Part shown: in pieces, positions 10,116 through 25,100 of the stretch
Layout of the letters: every line of letters begins with the position of its first letter
Numbering within the stretch: the first letter of the stretch is position 1
Origin: Dendrolimus kikuchii
Taxonomy: Eukaryota; Arthropoda; Insecta; Lepidoptera; Lasiocampidae
Assembly: GCA_019925095.2 (NCBI GenBank)
Contig: CM034406.1
Span: 17,174,388-17,238,387 of the forward strand
Direction of reading: 5' to 3'
DNA length: 64,000 bases
Position numbers and translations under genes: made by a program
Notes under the pieces: model-generated
Databases searched by the model: none
Told to the model about the DNA's origin: nothing
Seen by the model: the letters and a program-made list of their open reading frames with translations, nothing else

Positions 10116-13100
10116 CGAAACTAATTTGGTTATTGTGACGAGAAGAGATCGACTTAGGCTATATTTCAGAAACTATTGGAGATTATTAATAATATTAATC
10201 ACACCATTGGTTTTAGTACCAGTGATTTTCACGTCTGAAAAGCCTGTAAGTACATTATTACTTTATAATCATTATGTTCGTGTGCAATAATGTTGTACTT
10301 CAGTGTTACCAACGTAATACACTGACACTTGAATGTCCATTATTCGAATGAAATTATGTAGAAATGTGGGAAAGCTTATTTTTAACCCAAAAACAGTATC
10401 CATAGCAAATTGATCTTAAGTTTAATCAAAAGACTCAACCACTTGAATAGTTTTCTATTTTGGCTTTCAGGCTTACAAGTGTTTCTACGTGTTTTTAATA
10501 ACGGCTACTTATTGGATCACTGATGTGATGCACCCTTGCGTGGCGTCACTCATTCCTGTCGCCTTTTCTTCGATTTTTGTCGGTTTAGGCTGTGATTGTT
10601 TTATTACCGAAGTTAGTATTAATTTAAACAAAAGCTTTTGTCCACGGCTTTGCTCGCGATATTGCAGATTTTGTCGATAAATTGATGTTTATAAACTGGA
10701 AATATCCTACAACTATAAATCTTTATTCGTTCCTATACCATTGATCAGATTGTCATTAAACTTTGTTAGGATGGTCTAAGGACGCCCACGAGGGTTTCTG
10801 GCCCAAAAAACAATAAACAACTGTGGCGTTCCGCTTTTATTAGTTGTTTTTACATGCTTTATAGTTACCTGCTTGCGACAGGTCTTATAAAGATATTTTA
10901 AGACTGGCAACATTACCATCAGCGTGTTCATTCTGTTATACGTAGTATCATCCATAGTAGTTTGCACTGAAGTATGAAATTATAAAGGTCCATGGTAGTT
11001 TGTGATTTTGTTCTCTCCATAGACCTTTTTAATAGGGACGCGACATATTGTTTAGGTTTCTTACTTCAATGGTTCTCTCGCACGCGACATGGACGCTAAC
11101 TACGAAGTCTATTATTATTATAACTTTTATAAATTATTTATTTATTTATTTTTTTGGAAAACCTACAGCTAAATACATTTGATTAGATAACTATAATTAA
11201 TACAAGAAAGCCAATGACAGGTTTTCACGGATAAGCTATTGCTTAAAAGTAACATGCAAACGTAGAAAAGGCACCGAGATAACTAGTCACTGTTGAAAAA
11301 TTTAAGGCTTAGACACCGCTTGGCTCCTGAAATACTGATTGCAAATGGGCCGATGTCATCGTATTTACTTACATTATTTAAATAATTGCTTGCTCGCACT
11401 AAAAATGAGTTTTGTCTGTAATTAGTAAAACTTAAAGGTACATTTATGGGTTGATTAAATCGTATAGACTTCGCTGGAATATTATAAATGTACCACTTGT
11501 ACCAGGGTGACTTGAAGAATAGTAAAAGCCTGATCAAGAAAACTCAGTGTTCTTTATTCATCGCCCTTACACTCCGAAGCTACACGAAACCGCGGGCAAC
11601 AAATCGCCAAAGAATCAAACATTTTTTTTTATTATACGTGGCATTGTAACGCATGCAGAGTGCAGTTAGTTAATAATATAAATCTAATAATTTAGATATA
11701 AATAAATAAGTCAGATATTACTGGTACAGTCGGAGGCAATAATGTGATAAATAAATTTAAAAAATATGGATACACTTTCAGATGGTCATAAGACATGAAC
11801 TCCTGGACTGCGTTGGAGTTATGATGTTAATCGTTGCGATTGAACATAGTAATATACACAGAAGGATGGCATTGAAACTTTTACTAATTTTTGGTTGTTC
11901 ACATTACAGGTATTTGCTTTATTTAAAAAAAAATATCACTATACAAATTCAAATGAGTTTATTCAAAATAAGTTCCACTGGAGAACACTTTTTAAAGACC
12001 ATACGTATAAGTTAAATTTAATTTTACTTCTTAATCTATGTACACCGCTTCGTAACGTATTGCTGTTAGGGAGAAAAAGCGGCAAGAAGCTCCCCAAGAA
12101 CATAACTAAACAAAAATTATTTTTCTTTAAGTATATTCTTATTCAATTTATATCTCACGCTCTTTTTTTATAAGTTTTATACACAAGTATGTTACAGAAT
12201 TACTTTTCGAAGGATTAATATCTGTTTCATTATACTTTTAATGTCTCTTTCATTTCAACAATAATTTACACTCTACTTAGCTAACTCCTTTAAGTATTGT
12301 CATTTTTTTTATTAATATCTCTACGGACTCGAGTTCCGTACCATTTTTATTAATTAATTTCTGTGAAAAATTTTAGTCGCCATACACGCTTATTGTTTAT
12401 TTTTGTTACTGTGTGTGACATTAATTTAGTAATTTTTATGTTTTGGTGTACCTTAACAATAACTTATTATATTAATTTATTCTAATTTTAATACTAAACT
12501 TATACTAATGTAGAGTGTATCTGTTACATGCTGGTGTTGTGAGGAAGTGCATGTGCAGTGTTGGCCTTATATCTATAGTATTGACATTATCACTTGCTAA
12601 TCTCGTACAAATGGTGGCTTGGGCGTTTTGTTAAATAGTAAAAAGTGTCTCAATCGACTTGATTGTTAAATACCCTTTTTTTTTTAATATGCCTCCTTTT
12701 CCGCTATTGGCTAAGACAAAGAATTTTCTTTTCTTTTTATATTTATATTTTCTTTTCTTGTTACTAACTTATTACTTGAAAACGTATTTCATATTTTCTT
12801 AGTCTACTACATTTTGTATGATATTCATATGTCATTTTTATGTAATTAGTACTATATTGCATATAGCTATAATATATTTTGATAGTTCCCTTTTATTACT
12901 AAACTGACGGACTCATAAATTGCATCAAAGTAATAGACGACTTTGAAATAAATAATTTAACCAAGTATGCAAACTTTCTATACAGATTTAAATTGAAACC
13001 TCTAGATTGGTTCGTGAACTTTAAAACAGCGTAGGGTCATATCCTTAAGTTTAAGTTTGTGTACTGGAAAGGACCTTAAGACTTTTTTTGAAGAAAAAAC

Positions 13101-16100
13101 AGAAATTTAAGGAAAATTGGTTTAATTGAAAAATTGGTTTTAACAATAGACACAAACTTTATGCAAGGGTTTATTTATGTTTTAATAAGGTGTATTACCT
13201 CCACGTGCCCTTATTACGGATTTTTGAACCATAATATGGATACTTCGTCCGAACAAGCGGCTCAAATTGTAGCATTGGTGCGGGAGGGCTTGGATCAACG
13301 AACGATTGGTAGAAATTTAAATTTAAACCTGTCTACGGTTTCTAGAATATACAGAAGGTTTGTGGAGACAGGTTCTTACAGAAGGAGACTTGGTACAGGC
13401 AGGACTCGAGCAACCACCGGTCGTGATGACCGATTTATTGTTACAACTTCCCTGCGAAATCGTTTCCTCACGTCTGTTAACATCAAAACAGAGCTTAATG
13501 AAGTGCGTGGAGTAAACGTGAGTGCATGAACAATAAGAAGAAGGTTAAAGGAAGCGGATATCACCCCTTTTAGACCAGTAAATGGTCCAAAGTTGTCTGT
13601 AGCTCACAGACAAGCTCGCTTCAGATTTGCGCGTGATCACCTGCATTGGACAGAAGAGCAATGGACCTCCGTATTGTTCACGGACGAGTGTAGGACATGT
13701 TTATATGGTGCAGATGGTCGCAGAAGAGTCTATCGTTGACGTGGGGAGCGATATGCTCAAAGTTGCATTGAGGAGCGTGTTCCTTTTGGAGGCGGTCCGT
13801 GTACGGTCTGGGGTGGCATATCGATGAACGGGCGAACAGACCTTGTGTTCATAGACATGGTCCGTCAAAACGGTAATAGAGGGGGTTTGACTGCACATCA
13901 CTACATAACAGAGATCTTAGAAGATCACGTGGTGCCTTACATGGGATTCATAGGCGAAAATTTTACTTTAATGCAGGATAATGCCCGGCCGCACGCTGCT
14001 GCACAACTTCGACAATATTGCGAAGAGGTTGGGATACGTACAAAGAATTGGCCAGCACGCAGCCCGGATCTTAATCCCATTGAGCATGTTTGGGACAATT
14101 TAAAAAGAGGTGTATATATGCGAGAAACCCTTTGCCCACGACAGTGGCAGCACTAAGAACAGCACTTTCAGAAGAATGGGACAATATTCCGCAAGATCTT
14201 TTAATAACCCTAATAAAATCTATGCGGAACCGATTAGAATCCGTAATAAGGGCACGTGGAGGTAATACACCTTATTAAAACATAAATAAACCCTTGCATA
14301 AAGTTTGTGTCTATTGTTAAAACCAATTTTTTAATTAAACCAATTTTCCTTAAATTTCTGTTTTTTCTTCAAAAAAAGTCTTAAGGTCCTTTCCAGTACA
14401 CAAACTTAAACTTAAGGATATGACCCTACGCTGTTTTAAAGTTCACGAACCAATCTAGAGGTTTCAATTTAAATCTGTATAGAAAGTTTGCATACTTGGT
14501 TAAAGTATTTATTTCAAAGTCGTCTATTACTTTGATGCAGTTTATGAGTCCGTCAGTGTATTATATATACAACTCGTACTATTATATATACTTCGTAATA
14601 CCGAAGTAAGAAATAGAGTTGGTCTGAAAGAGAGTGTCGGGGTGAAGGTAAGGAAAGGAATGCTCCGGTGGTTCGGGCATGTGGAACGAATGCATGATGA
14701 AAGAATGACTAAACAGATATACAATGCAAAAGTGGATGGATGCAGAAGTCGTGGAAGGCCACGACACACCTTCCATGATCAAATTGATCGTGTACTAGCA
14801 GAAGGTAATGTCAGGAGCCTTAAGAACAGACGAGCGTGCATGACAAGAGTTATGAATGTCAAAGAAGCAAGTGAGGTGTGTAAGAATAAGCCTAAATGGC
14901 GCTCTGTTGTTCGTGCCTACCCCGCAAGGGAACTGGCGTGAAGTTATGTATGTATGTATATATAAACTTATGTGTAACATATATATCATTATAACTAATA
15001 AATAATTATATATTTATTATTAAAATGTAAGTAGGTAATCATACAATAATGTGACATTATGATTCTATCGGCAAATCTTCTGCGCACGGGTAGTAAGTAG
15101 TTCGTAAGTTTTTTTTGTAATGATGTTACAATAAAGTGTTATCTATCTATTTACACTTTTACGATTTTATATATTTTAATGACATTTTTCTGTTTACTAG
15201 TTTTATATTAATATATATCTATCTAATTTTTATATATACAAATCTTGTTAACAACTAAACTTATGATTATGTTGTTTACATTTCTAAATACTGAACGCTA
15301 GATTCACCCTATTGATTGTATTTCAGATTAAGTTTCCTAATTTTCTTTACAAGTATGATATTATCTATGTGGGTTTCTAATGTATTAGCTTGTGGGATCA
15401 TGATGCCTATTGTCAAAGCAATACTAGCCGAACTTGAAACGGTAAACCTATATCTATATTTTCATACTAATATTATAAATGGGAAAGTGACTCCGACTAT
15501 TACGCTTGCGTAGAAAAACCACGGTGTTGATTTTGCTGAAATTTGGTATATATAAGTATATATAGTCTCAATACCGACAATGGATGTAGGATTCTTTTTA
15601 TCCCGGAAAATGGGGTGGTTTTCGGGATAAACTATAAATCTTCCGAATAAGGCCTAGATACTCAACCAACCACAGAGGCCGTCTGTACTGTACTAACTAA
15701 CATTATCTGAGGTGCGTAGCAGGTAGTAGGTGTGTATTACCCAAAAACTACTAAACGTATGTTGGTGATTATATTTCACATTAATATAGCTTAGGGGGAG
15801 TCCATTAACTACGTGAGGCGGTTTTGGCATCAAAAAAATATTCCAAAAGGGGGAGGGGCCCTGGTGAAATATCGCAAGATATTGCTCAACCCCCTCCTCC
15901 GTCCCCCAACCTCACTTGAGATTTTTCAACATGTGTGTTTTTAGTGTAACCTGTGTAACTGCATTTGATTTAAAAAACGTGATATACGCCTAGACCCCCC
16001 CCTCTCCTCAAAGTAAGATTAGAGGATATTCGGCTCAAGCCCCCCCCCCCCTCTTAAACGCCTCACGTACCTATTAGTTGTGCGCAGAAGGTTTGCCGAT

Positions 16101-19100
16101 GATCACCCCTGCCGCTTTCTACGACCGGACTCCTCCAAGTAGTACTAAGAAATAAACGACCGCGAGTCGCGGTTGTAGGAAACGGCAGGGGTGATCATCG
16201 GCAAACCTGCGCACGGCTTATAATTAATGGACGCCACCTTATCCATCAGAATTGTAATAAAAAATACCTCTGCATTTTTATATTTTTCTTAAAGTCGGAA
16301 GAGTGTTCTTTTTCTTATTAATTTTAATTTCAGATGGGAATTTTAGAAGTTTATCACCCAATTAGAAAGTCGAATCGACGAAATAGTTATCAGGAACAAA
16401 GGTAAGCAAATTCCTAACGGATAATATGCAATTCTGAAAAGCTCCAAGTGTCATTTAAAAAAAATATATTATTGCAGGAGTACAGCAGACAGGCAGACGG
16501 TCCACTTGATGGAAAGCGGTTATCAACGCCTATGGACATTTGCAACACCAAAGGTGCTACAAATGCGCTGCTGCTCTCTTAAGGGAGACTGGAACTTGGT
16601 CACTAATGCAGGAACACAACTCAAGGTTGTTATGGTGACATACTATAGACCAGGGGTGGTAGCCATCCAGTCGGGTAAATACCCTACCACCTGGTTGTGG
16701 GTTGTTTTAATTGTCGCCTCTTACGACAGGGCCCCCGGCCGCAGGAAATTGTATTCTATATATACCGCAAACATTACCCTTCAGCGAGAACTGAGCTTTT
16801 ATATTCAGTTATCATAAGAGAAGTAGTGTACAAGTTTTCACGAGGCCTCAAGTGCCTATTCAAAAATATCTAACAGCTGTTCCGCTATTTGCTTTTCAGA
16901 ATTTAGATTTTTCTTTACTGCATGATCCTAGTACCATTTTTCTATTATATTTATTTCTATTGTTATAAAAGTTACATTACGTAAGTTGCTTATCTGTATG
17001 TGTTTACTTTTTAGCCCACCAAGGCCAACCGAGTTTACAATTTTCTATTTCCTTGGTATAGCATACTCTTCGTCTATAGGTAAAGTAAATAAATATAATA
17101 TAGGTAAAATAATTCAAAAGTTATAATATACGATACACAAACATATTGGTGTGGCGACGTTCGTGCCAACACCATAAGCAAGCACGCAAGCGCGAAACCG
17201 ATATTAATCTATGCATTTAAAATAGCGATGTGACAGCGCGCGCACAGCGTTCCCGCCGTATTCTCTTGGCGCGAAAACAAAACTGTCAAAAACCGAACGA
17301 CAGTTCGTCACACGCATTCAACGCGGATATACAAAATTCGTGGTAGATTCAAAACTCGGTTCTCGCACCTGCTGCTTGCTTTAATCTCCGCAACATTCTT
17401 CTGATTGACTCTTGTAAATAAATAAATATAGTGTGTGATGTGTGATTAAAAGTGTATAAGACTGAAGTACTGTTTCACTCCCATCCACGTGGAAGAGGGA
17501 CATACACCGCTCAACGGTGACACAAACAACATAACAATACATACCTCAATGGATTTAGTGCCATAGACTATAACATATACAGCACGGTCTATTAGTAGCT
17601 CACAACGCCCAAAATGCTCCGTTAGCCGTTCCACTAGGCGACCACGGTCGTTGTGGTCGTGGCGAAAACGTCACTGATGACATCATCATTTTCGATCACA
17701 CAACGCTCACAACGACCCATGTCAGGAGGTGGGTTGAATAAGCGTTCCACTTGGGTTTACGATTGTAACGCCGGCAAGCAAGTAGAACAGGAAAAATCGC
17801 GGTCGTGAACGTGGTCGTTGTGAGTCTCTGATGGAACGTAGCTGTAGTATTTAGTCGTTTAAATTTTCAGCTGAGTAATTTTTAATTTATATGTCTAACC
17901 TGTACTAGGTTCTTTCTATTACTTTTTCTGTAATCTCTGATGTCCCTGATCCATCTGGGATAATGTTAGTATTAGTGACCGTTTCATGCAGATGTAGCGA
18001 TGGGTTTAATGCGTTATCTTTGGTTCGATATTGTAATTAATTTATTCATTTACGGCATTAAATAAGATGCATTTGGCCACATTCATTAACACTAACATTA
18101 ACCCAGATCGATCAGGGACATCAAAACCCACAACTATTATTATGATAATGCTTTATAAGTTTTAAAAATTAAGTTTATGAGAGCAGCAGCGCATTTGTAG
18201 CAACTGGTGTTGCAAATGTCCATAGGCGATGGTAACCGCTTTCCATCAAGTGGGCCGTCTGCCTGTCTGCTCATCTCCTGCAATAAAAAAATGATTATAA
18301 TTTGTTTTCACAAGGTAGCATGGCGACTATAATGGGCAGTCAAGCGAATCAGATATTTAAAATATATTGTGAAACGTATGTATTCATGTTCTTATTTTTA
18401 ATAACACTTCTTGTAACATTATTACGACACACCTTCCATGATCAAATTGATCGTATACTAGCAGAAGGTGATGTCAGGAGCCTTAAGAACAGACGAGCGT
18501 GCATGACAAGAGCTATGAATGTCAAAGAAGCGAGTGAGGTGTGTAAGAACAAGCCTGAATGGCGCTCTGTTTATCGTGTCAACCCCGCAAGGGAACTGGC
18601 GTGAAGCTATGTATGTAATATTATTAGGAGTGCTCGCCACTCCTTTCGTGTCACACGAAGAAACTTATTATATTAGACTGCATCTATATTCATATTTTTT
18701 GAACCCAGCAAGATATGGAAATCAAATAGACAAAATATATTTAGGCAAAAATTGAAGATAAAATTCCTTTCTAATACGAAATTCCTAAAACGTTCATTGA
18801 AATCCAATCGGCAGACACTAGACAGACATTTCAAAGCTTATTCAAGATATCCGAGAGATCCGTGCAGCTACGGAGAAAAAATACCAACATTTCTTTTGGC
18901 CGAGCGGCCTGTCTCAAAAAAACCTGTGACACTCGCAGACTGACGTGGTAAAGCTATTGCATAGCATTTTTTATCAACTTATGCAATTATAATTATTTAT
19001 TTATTTTTTATTTATACAGTATTTTTTTTTCTTTCATATTTTCATCACTTTCTCCATGAATAAATAAATGCATTTGTTTATTCATATTTAAAACATTTTA

Positions 19101-22100
19101 TACACAAATTTTACGCGTACAGCTATTCACCAGCAACTGCTATTCACTGTTGTACATAGGTACACCTATGTATACATATATACCTACATGTATACTTACG
19201 GGGCGCACATGCGGTGAGTGTGGCATTATAAAGATATGGTAGATACCTATACACCTATATACTTTCTCACAAACAGATGCTTACGTATTCGTCCGATTTC
19301 GGAGCAGCTAGTCTCGATCCGTGCGAGCTTCGTACAGTCGTACCTTATACATACACGTTAAGCGAACGCGCGGCCGAGCTACATGGTAGGCGGAGTGGGG
19401 GGTGTTAAGTTTTATTTTCGCTACGGAATTTCTTGATTCGGTCGTCGCGATAAAAGCTATGCAATAGCTTAAGAACCCACAGCCAGTTGGCCTGCATTTG
19501 CCAGTCTGGATTACTACAACCCCAAGTCTAGAATATGCCGCCATAACCTTACTTTTGTTCCGGCACCAGTAGCCAGGTTCCAGTCCTTCCTTCTAGGCCG
19601 GCTGCACAATGCAGCACTGGTATCAGTAGTATGACGAGTATCTAGGCGACTATAAACATTTTTCATTAGGTGGGCAGTCAGTTTGTTTGTTGTATTCAAG
19701 TAACAAAAAAAGACAGATATGTAAAAAAAATCTACTGCATATAAAAAAGTGTCGCAAACGTTTTTTAGAAATTACGTTTTAATAATTACTAGTGGCCGCC
19801 CGTGGTCGACCGTAATAATTTGTTGTCAAAGACTACTTCTATAATCACAGATTTCGCCAAGGCAACAATAAACAAAAGAATATATATACGTGTGTGTGTG
19901 TCAAATACATGGTAGTGTGTGTAATGTTTTTTTTATTGACTTAATGTATTTATTATGCATATTTTTTTTTTAAATATTAGCTTTCGTCGCCAAATTGAAT
20001 CAATTTGAATGAAAAGACACGACGGTATTTGGTTGATTCATCCAAATTTAAAAATAGAAATGAACCGTCTATAAATCTGCTTAAGGTTAAGTCTTACCAT
20101 CGTCGAATAGTTTTAACTTATATTTCGTATTTACTCGCAAATCACAGACAAGGCACTTCAATTTAACAGGATTTTCCCGATCGGACCAAAGATAGAATTT
20201 CCGCATTTCATGCTTTTGAATCTTCCTGGAGTGCTAGTCATGGAGACGATGTTGTACATGTGGTTGAACTTCTACTTCCTAGGAATGTTTCGGTTTGTTT
20301 ATTAATACATGCACTTATATTATACAGTTAGCAAGGTCATATGGTCTCCTCCGTCCAGAAACGGAAAAATAATACTAATTCCTGCGGCTGGGCGGCCTGT
20401 CGTAAGATACGACAAATCAACCCACAGCCAGGTGGTACGGCATTAGCCCGACTGGATGGCTACCACCTCTGGTCTAGAGTATGCCGCCTTAACAACTTTG
20501 AAATGTGTTCCTGCACCTCTGGTATTGCTAATGCCCGTAGGCAACGGTTATCACAGCTGGATCGTCGGCCTGTCTGATGGGCTTCAGCAAAAAAAATCCT
20601 ACAGCTAAATTTAGAATGTGTTCGGAGCGTCTTCTTTCGTCTGAGCGCAATCCGATTTCCTAAGTCGTAAGTCGCTGGTTCGTATCCGGCATGAAGGACC
20701 ATGTGTAAAATGATCAGCTAGTAGTTCCATAAATGATTTCAATAAGTTATTTCTGACGACATTCTATATAGTACGTAAGCAACTCGACGGCAGCACCTCT
20801 GGTATGCCTAATGCCCATAGGCCACGGTTATCACAGCTGGGTCGTCGGCCTGTCTGATGGGCTTCAGCAAAAAAAAATCCTACAGCTAAATTTAGAATGT
20901 GTTCGGAGCGTCTTCTTTCGTCTGAGCGCAATCCGATTTCCTAAGTCATAAGTCGTTGGTTCGTATCCGGCATGAAGGACCACGTGTAAAATGATCAGCT
21001 AGTAGTTCCAATAAATGAGTTCAATAAGTTATTACTGACGACATTCTATACACTACGTAAACAACTCGACGGCAGCTGCTATGCCAATCAATGGTAACAT
21101 AATTTAATATAATTAATCAAATGTCATGTTCTTATGTAAATTAAAAAAAACAAATAAGATGGCTTTAATACCTACAGTAGATAATCTTATAGACTTCTAA
21201 ACTTCTCTATTTTGCTCGGTCTTCGGCACTTTATATTGTGGTCCATTGGCATGTATAACATTTTTTGAGTCTACCTCTTCGATCAGGACTTAGCAGAGGC
21301 GATATGGTTATATATTTTGAACCCTACATAACTAGCCGATTTTCCTAAAATATGGCATAATTATTCCATCATCTCTTTTCTTTCACCTTCTCCCAATCAG
21401 TTGGGGGTCAACAATATGTTTTCTTTCCATAGTCTTCTATTCTGGTATACGTCGGCTATCACACCACAAATCATTATGTCCTTCACACAATCCATCTCTC
21501 TTTTTTAGCCTTTCTTTGTGGTGCGGCGGCGCTGGGTTTAGCGTTAAGCAAACTGTGTCAAAGTAAGAAAATAGGAGATTGGGATAATTTTGAACGGGAA
21601 TTTGAGAAGGAGCACGCACTTGCCTGATTAATGGGAATGAAATGCAGCTGCTCCTCTGCTCCTCAGTCCACTTCACTTCACTTTATTGTACTTTTATATT
21701 TATAGTATTTAATTTTATGTGTATTTATTTGTAGTATTTTATATGTTTATTATATATTACAATTGCGGTGCGGAGCGGGTTATTTACAAGTTATATATAT
21801 TTATAGTGTTGCGGGCGCGATATATGTTATAGTATTTTGTTTTATATATTTACAATGTGCGGGGCGATTAATTTAATTTATTTTATGATAGGACAATGAA
21901 CGATTGACGTGACGTGCGAAAGGGGACGCGCCGTCAGATTTGAAGGAAGAATTTATATATGTTAGAAGATCGTATAGGTCGAAAGGAGGTTTATATGGCG
22001 GTACCACTTTGGTTCTTTTTGATTTATTGTTACTGGTGGATACACTTGTATTTATTTTATCGTTTTTGTATTTTATTAAATGGCCCTTCAGGCCAGGTAC

Positions 22101-25100
22101 CCAGGTATGTAACTTTCACAAAAACAACATGCAAGATGTCAAGACTTATTCAACTGACGATGGCAATTTGAGTTACAGATTCGGGACCCAGACCCTAATC
22201 ATTATCAGGTTCTTTTAGAACTATTAGGTGTTCGTTTCTAGTAAGCGTTTTCTTTCTATATCCATATTTCTTTATGTTATCTTATTTTCTATTTGCATAT
22301 ATTTATTTTATTATTTACATATTATACTTATTTCAACTTATATCCATTTAACTTTTTACGTTGGCCGGGTGAGGATACGTTGAGATGCTTACAGCATATT
22401 TATATACATATTTATCGATCTTGCAGTTTTACTTTTGTCACATCACTTTCATCAAAAAGCAATAAAAAATAATTGTAGATATAAATTAAAATTTCAGGGC
22501 TCAAAGTGAAATAGCTTTAGAAATTGGCTTAACGGAAGAGGAGGCACAATACATAAACACATTACTAGACACGCAATTTAAGCAGCTGGGAAGAATAAAA
22601 TTTCATGAAGTGGTAAGACGATATTGATCAAATAAATTACTGTTGATCAAACTACCGTACAATCTGTTCATTTAATTCTGGTTCATAAGGGCGTGTTTCC
22701 AACCATAAGGGTAATACAAAATAGAAAAAATAACTTGTGTGTCAGCTTCGACACACGACTGGAGTTTACTCCTTAAACATTAATAGACATGTGCAAGTGC
22801 GCGGTGACGGCGGCCGAATGAGGGTGGTTACGAGAAAACATACAGACAGAGATAACTATTTAACCAATAGAAAATACACCTACGAAAAAACCAAACACAC
22901 AAACATATTAATTAAATATTAAAAGTAATATCAGAGCGCCTGACAGAAATAAAATAGTAGTTTCGCCAAAACTTATCTTAGTAAGCAAACTAGTGTAGGA
23001 GAGGAACATTAATATACAGATTAACAATAAAATTACTTTAATTGAATTGGTTAATTAAATGACGGCCTCTGTGGTTGAGCGGGCTTAGCCCTAGCCGGCC
23101 GAACTTGCTGAAACGCAGAGGCCACGGGTTCGATTCCTGGCACGGTAAATTTTGGTCTGGGTGTCTGGGATCGGCCCCAGAGTAGTCCATTGTATATTTC
23201 CTATAACAGAAGCTTAACTTGCTTAGCTTGGGGATATACAATGTGTGTGTTTGTCTGCCGATTATTTAAAAAAAACGGCCTTACCGATTTGATTTTTTTT
23301 GTACAGATCGCTCTAATATAGGAGCTCTTATATCGCTCTATATCGCTTTTGAATTATGCTTGTATTATTGCACTCCTCATAAAATCTCCATACCTGGGGC
23401 CTTATAAGAAACTTGATTTTTAAGGAGTAAGCTTCTAAAAATTTTAATTCTTAATGTCCACCAAACCGAGATACGCGCTATCGCGTAGTTAAATGAACTT
23501 TTTTACCAAGGGAAAACCTGTGGCGGACCATAAACCGCACGAGGGGAAAAATTCGCGGCCGGTTTGTGGGATTCGCCTCGTTGGGGTGGTACTAACATCC
23601 CGTGGATGCTATTGCCACACCACGGTTTGGGATACCCACTAAATAAAACCCCTGCCCCTGGCTGATCCTCGAGCGTCTCTTGTCCGGGCCGCGGGGTCGC
23701 TTGCGCAGTCACCTCAACCCGGCCAGCCTATAGCCGTGCACAGATTTGCGAAATGCAGCATGAAATATAACATGAAGGAGCATTTCACAAGTGTGGACGC
23801 AGGGCGCGCACGAACCGAGCATGTACGTGCTCACATCTGTTTCCGGCATGCGTGCGTTCCGCGTTCCGCAGTACAGATACACACAACCCGTCCACACTGG
23901 CGCTCCGTGCACTCTGACATACGTAGTATCCATAGTAGTTTGTGACTCTGACGTAGTATCCATAGTAGTTTGTGACTCTGACGTAGTATCCATAGTAGTT
24001 TGTGGCACTCTGCGCGCCCCTTTGTGTTCGGCGAAAAAACCGACAAATGGCGGATCGCGACGCGCATGACTTTAAATACTCTGTTCATGGGCGTAGTGAG
24101 CACGGTTCGTGGGCGCAAGCCGTCCACACTATGGGAATTCTGTTACATTGCATGATATCATGATACATTGCGACAATGTGGACGGCAAATTCTTTCATTG
24201 CGTGTTACATTGCATTCTACATTTCGCAAATCTGTATACGGCATAAGATTGTGGCTTAAAACACATATTAAACAAGTATTAGAAACATGTCGAGGTTAAC
24301 AGTTTTAAAACTAACTAACTCTATTGGCTCAGCGACCTAAAGTGAGTCTTGACCTCTGAAAGGAGAGAACGCCACTTTCCTCTGTCTTGCCAGTTGTAGG
24401 CTTGTTGTGCGGTCAGGTCAGCTTCCAGTCTATCTTTCCAGCGATATTTGGGACTACCAACCGCGACCGACTGGTCGCCCCAAGTACGCTGCTTCACGCC
24501 CCGATCCTCCTCCATCCGTTCTACATGACCGAGCCAGCGGAGGCGGTGAGATTTTATGTCCCCAATTATGTTGGACTCGGTGCTGCCTTACATAAGGTGT
24601 TAGTGTCCAAGTTACTAAGCAGGAAAGCTAAAATTTGCGTCTACAAAACTGTCATTAGACCAATTTTGATGTCCAGCTGTGAGGCTTGGACATACACGTA
24701 AGGAGGAGAACCAATTGTTGGTCACAGAGATGAAGGTTCTTAGGAAAATCTTGGGTCCAACAATAAGAGGAGATGGCAGCTAGAAGGTCCGAATCAACTC
24801 CGAAATAGAAGTTTTTAAACTATAATGTATTTTATTTAAAGATCGTCGGAACATTGGTCGCCTTAGCAGCAATATTGCAGCCGACTATAACAGCATCGCG
24901 AATCGAAAACTATGACTTGAAACTGCATAAGTAGGTATTATAGGTATTAATTTATATTACACACCTTCCATGATCAAATTGATCGTGTACTAGCAGAAGG
25001 TGATGTCAGAAGCCTTAAGAACAGACGAGCTTGCATGACAAGAGTTATGAATGTCAAAGAGGCAAGTGAGGTGTGTAAGAATAAGCCTAAATGGCACTCT

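Noticed and set aside
23061..23140. Genuine tRNA gene
   Set aside because: A and B boxes are present, but the stems do not form a full cloverleaf and a SINE body follows.
23302..23440. Candidate for the missing SLC13 exon
   Set aside because: Peptide partly fits but contains a stop in the useful frame and the acceptor phase does not match.
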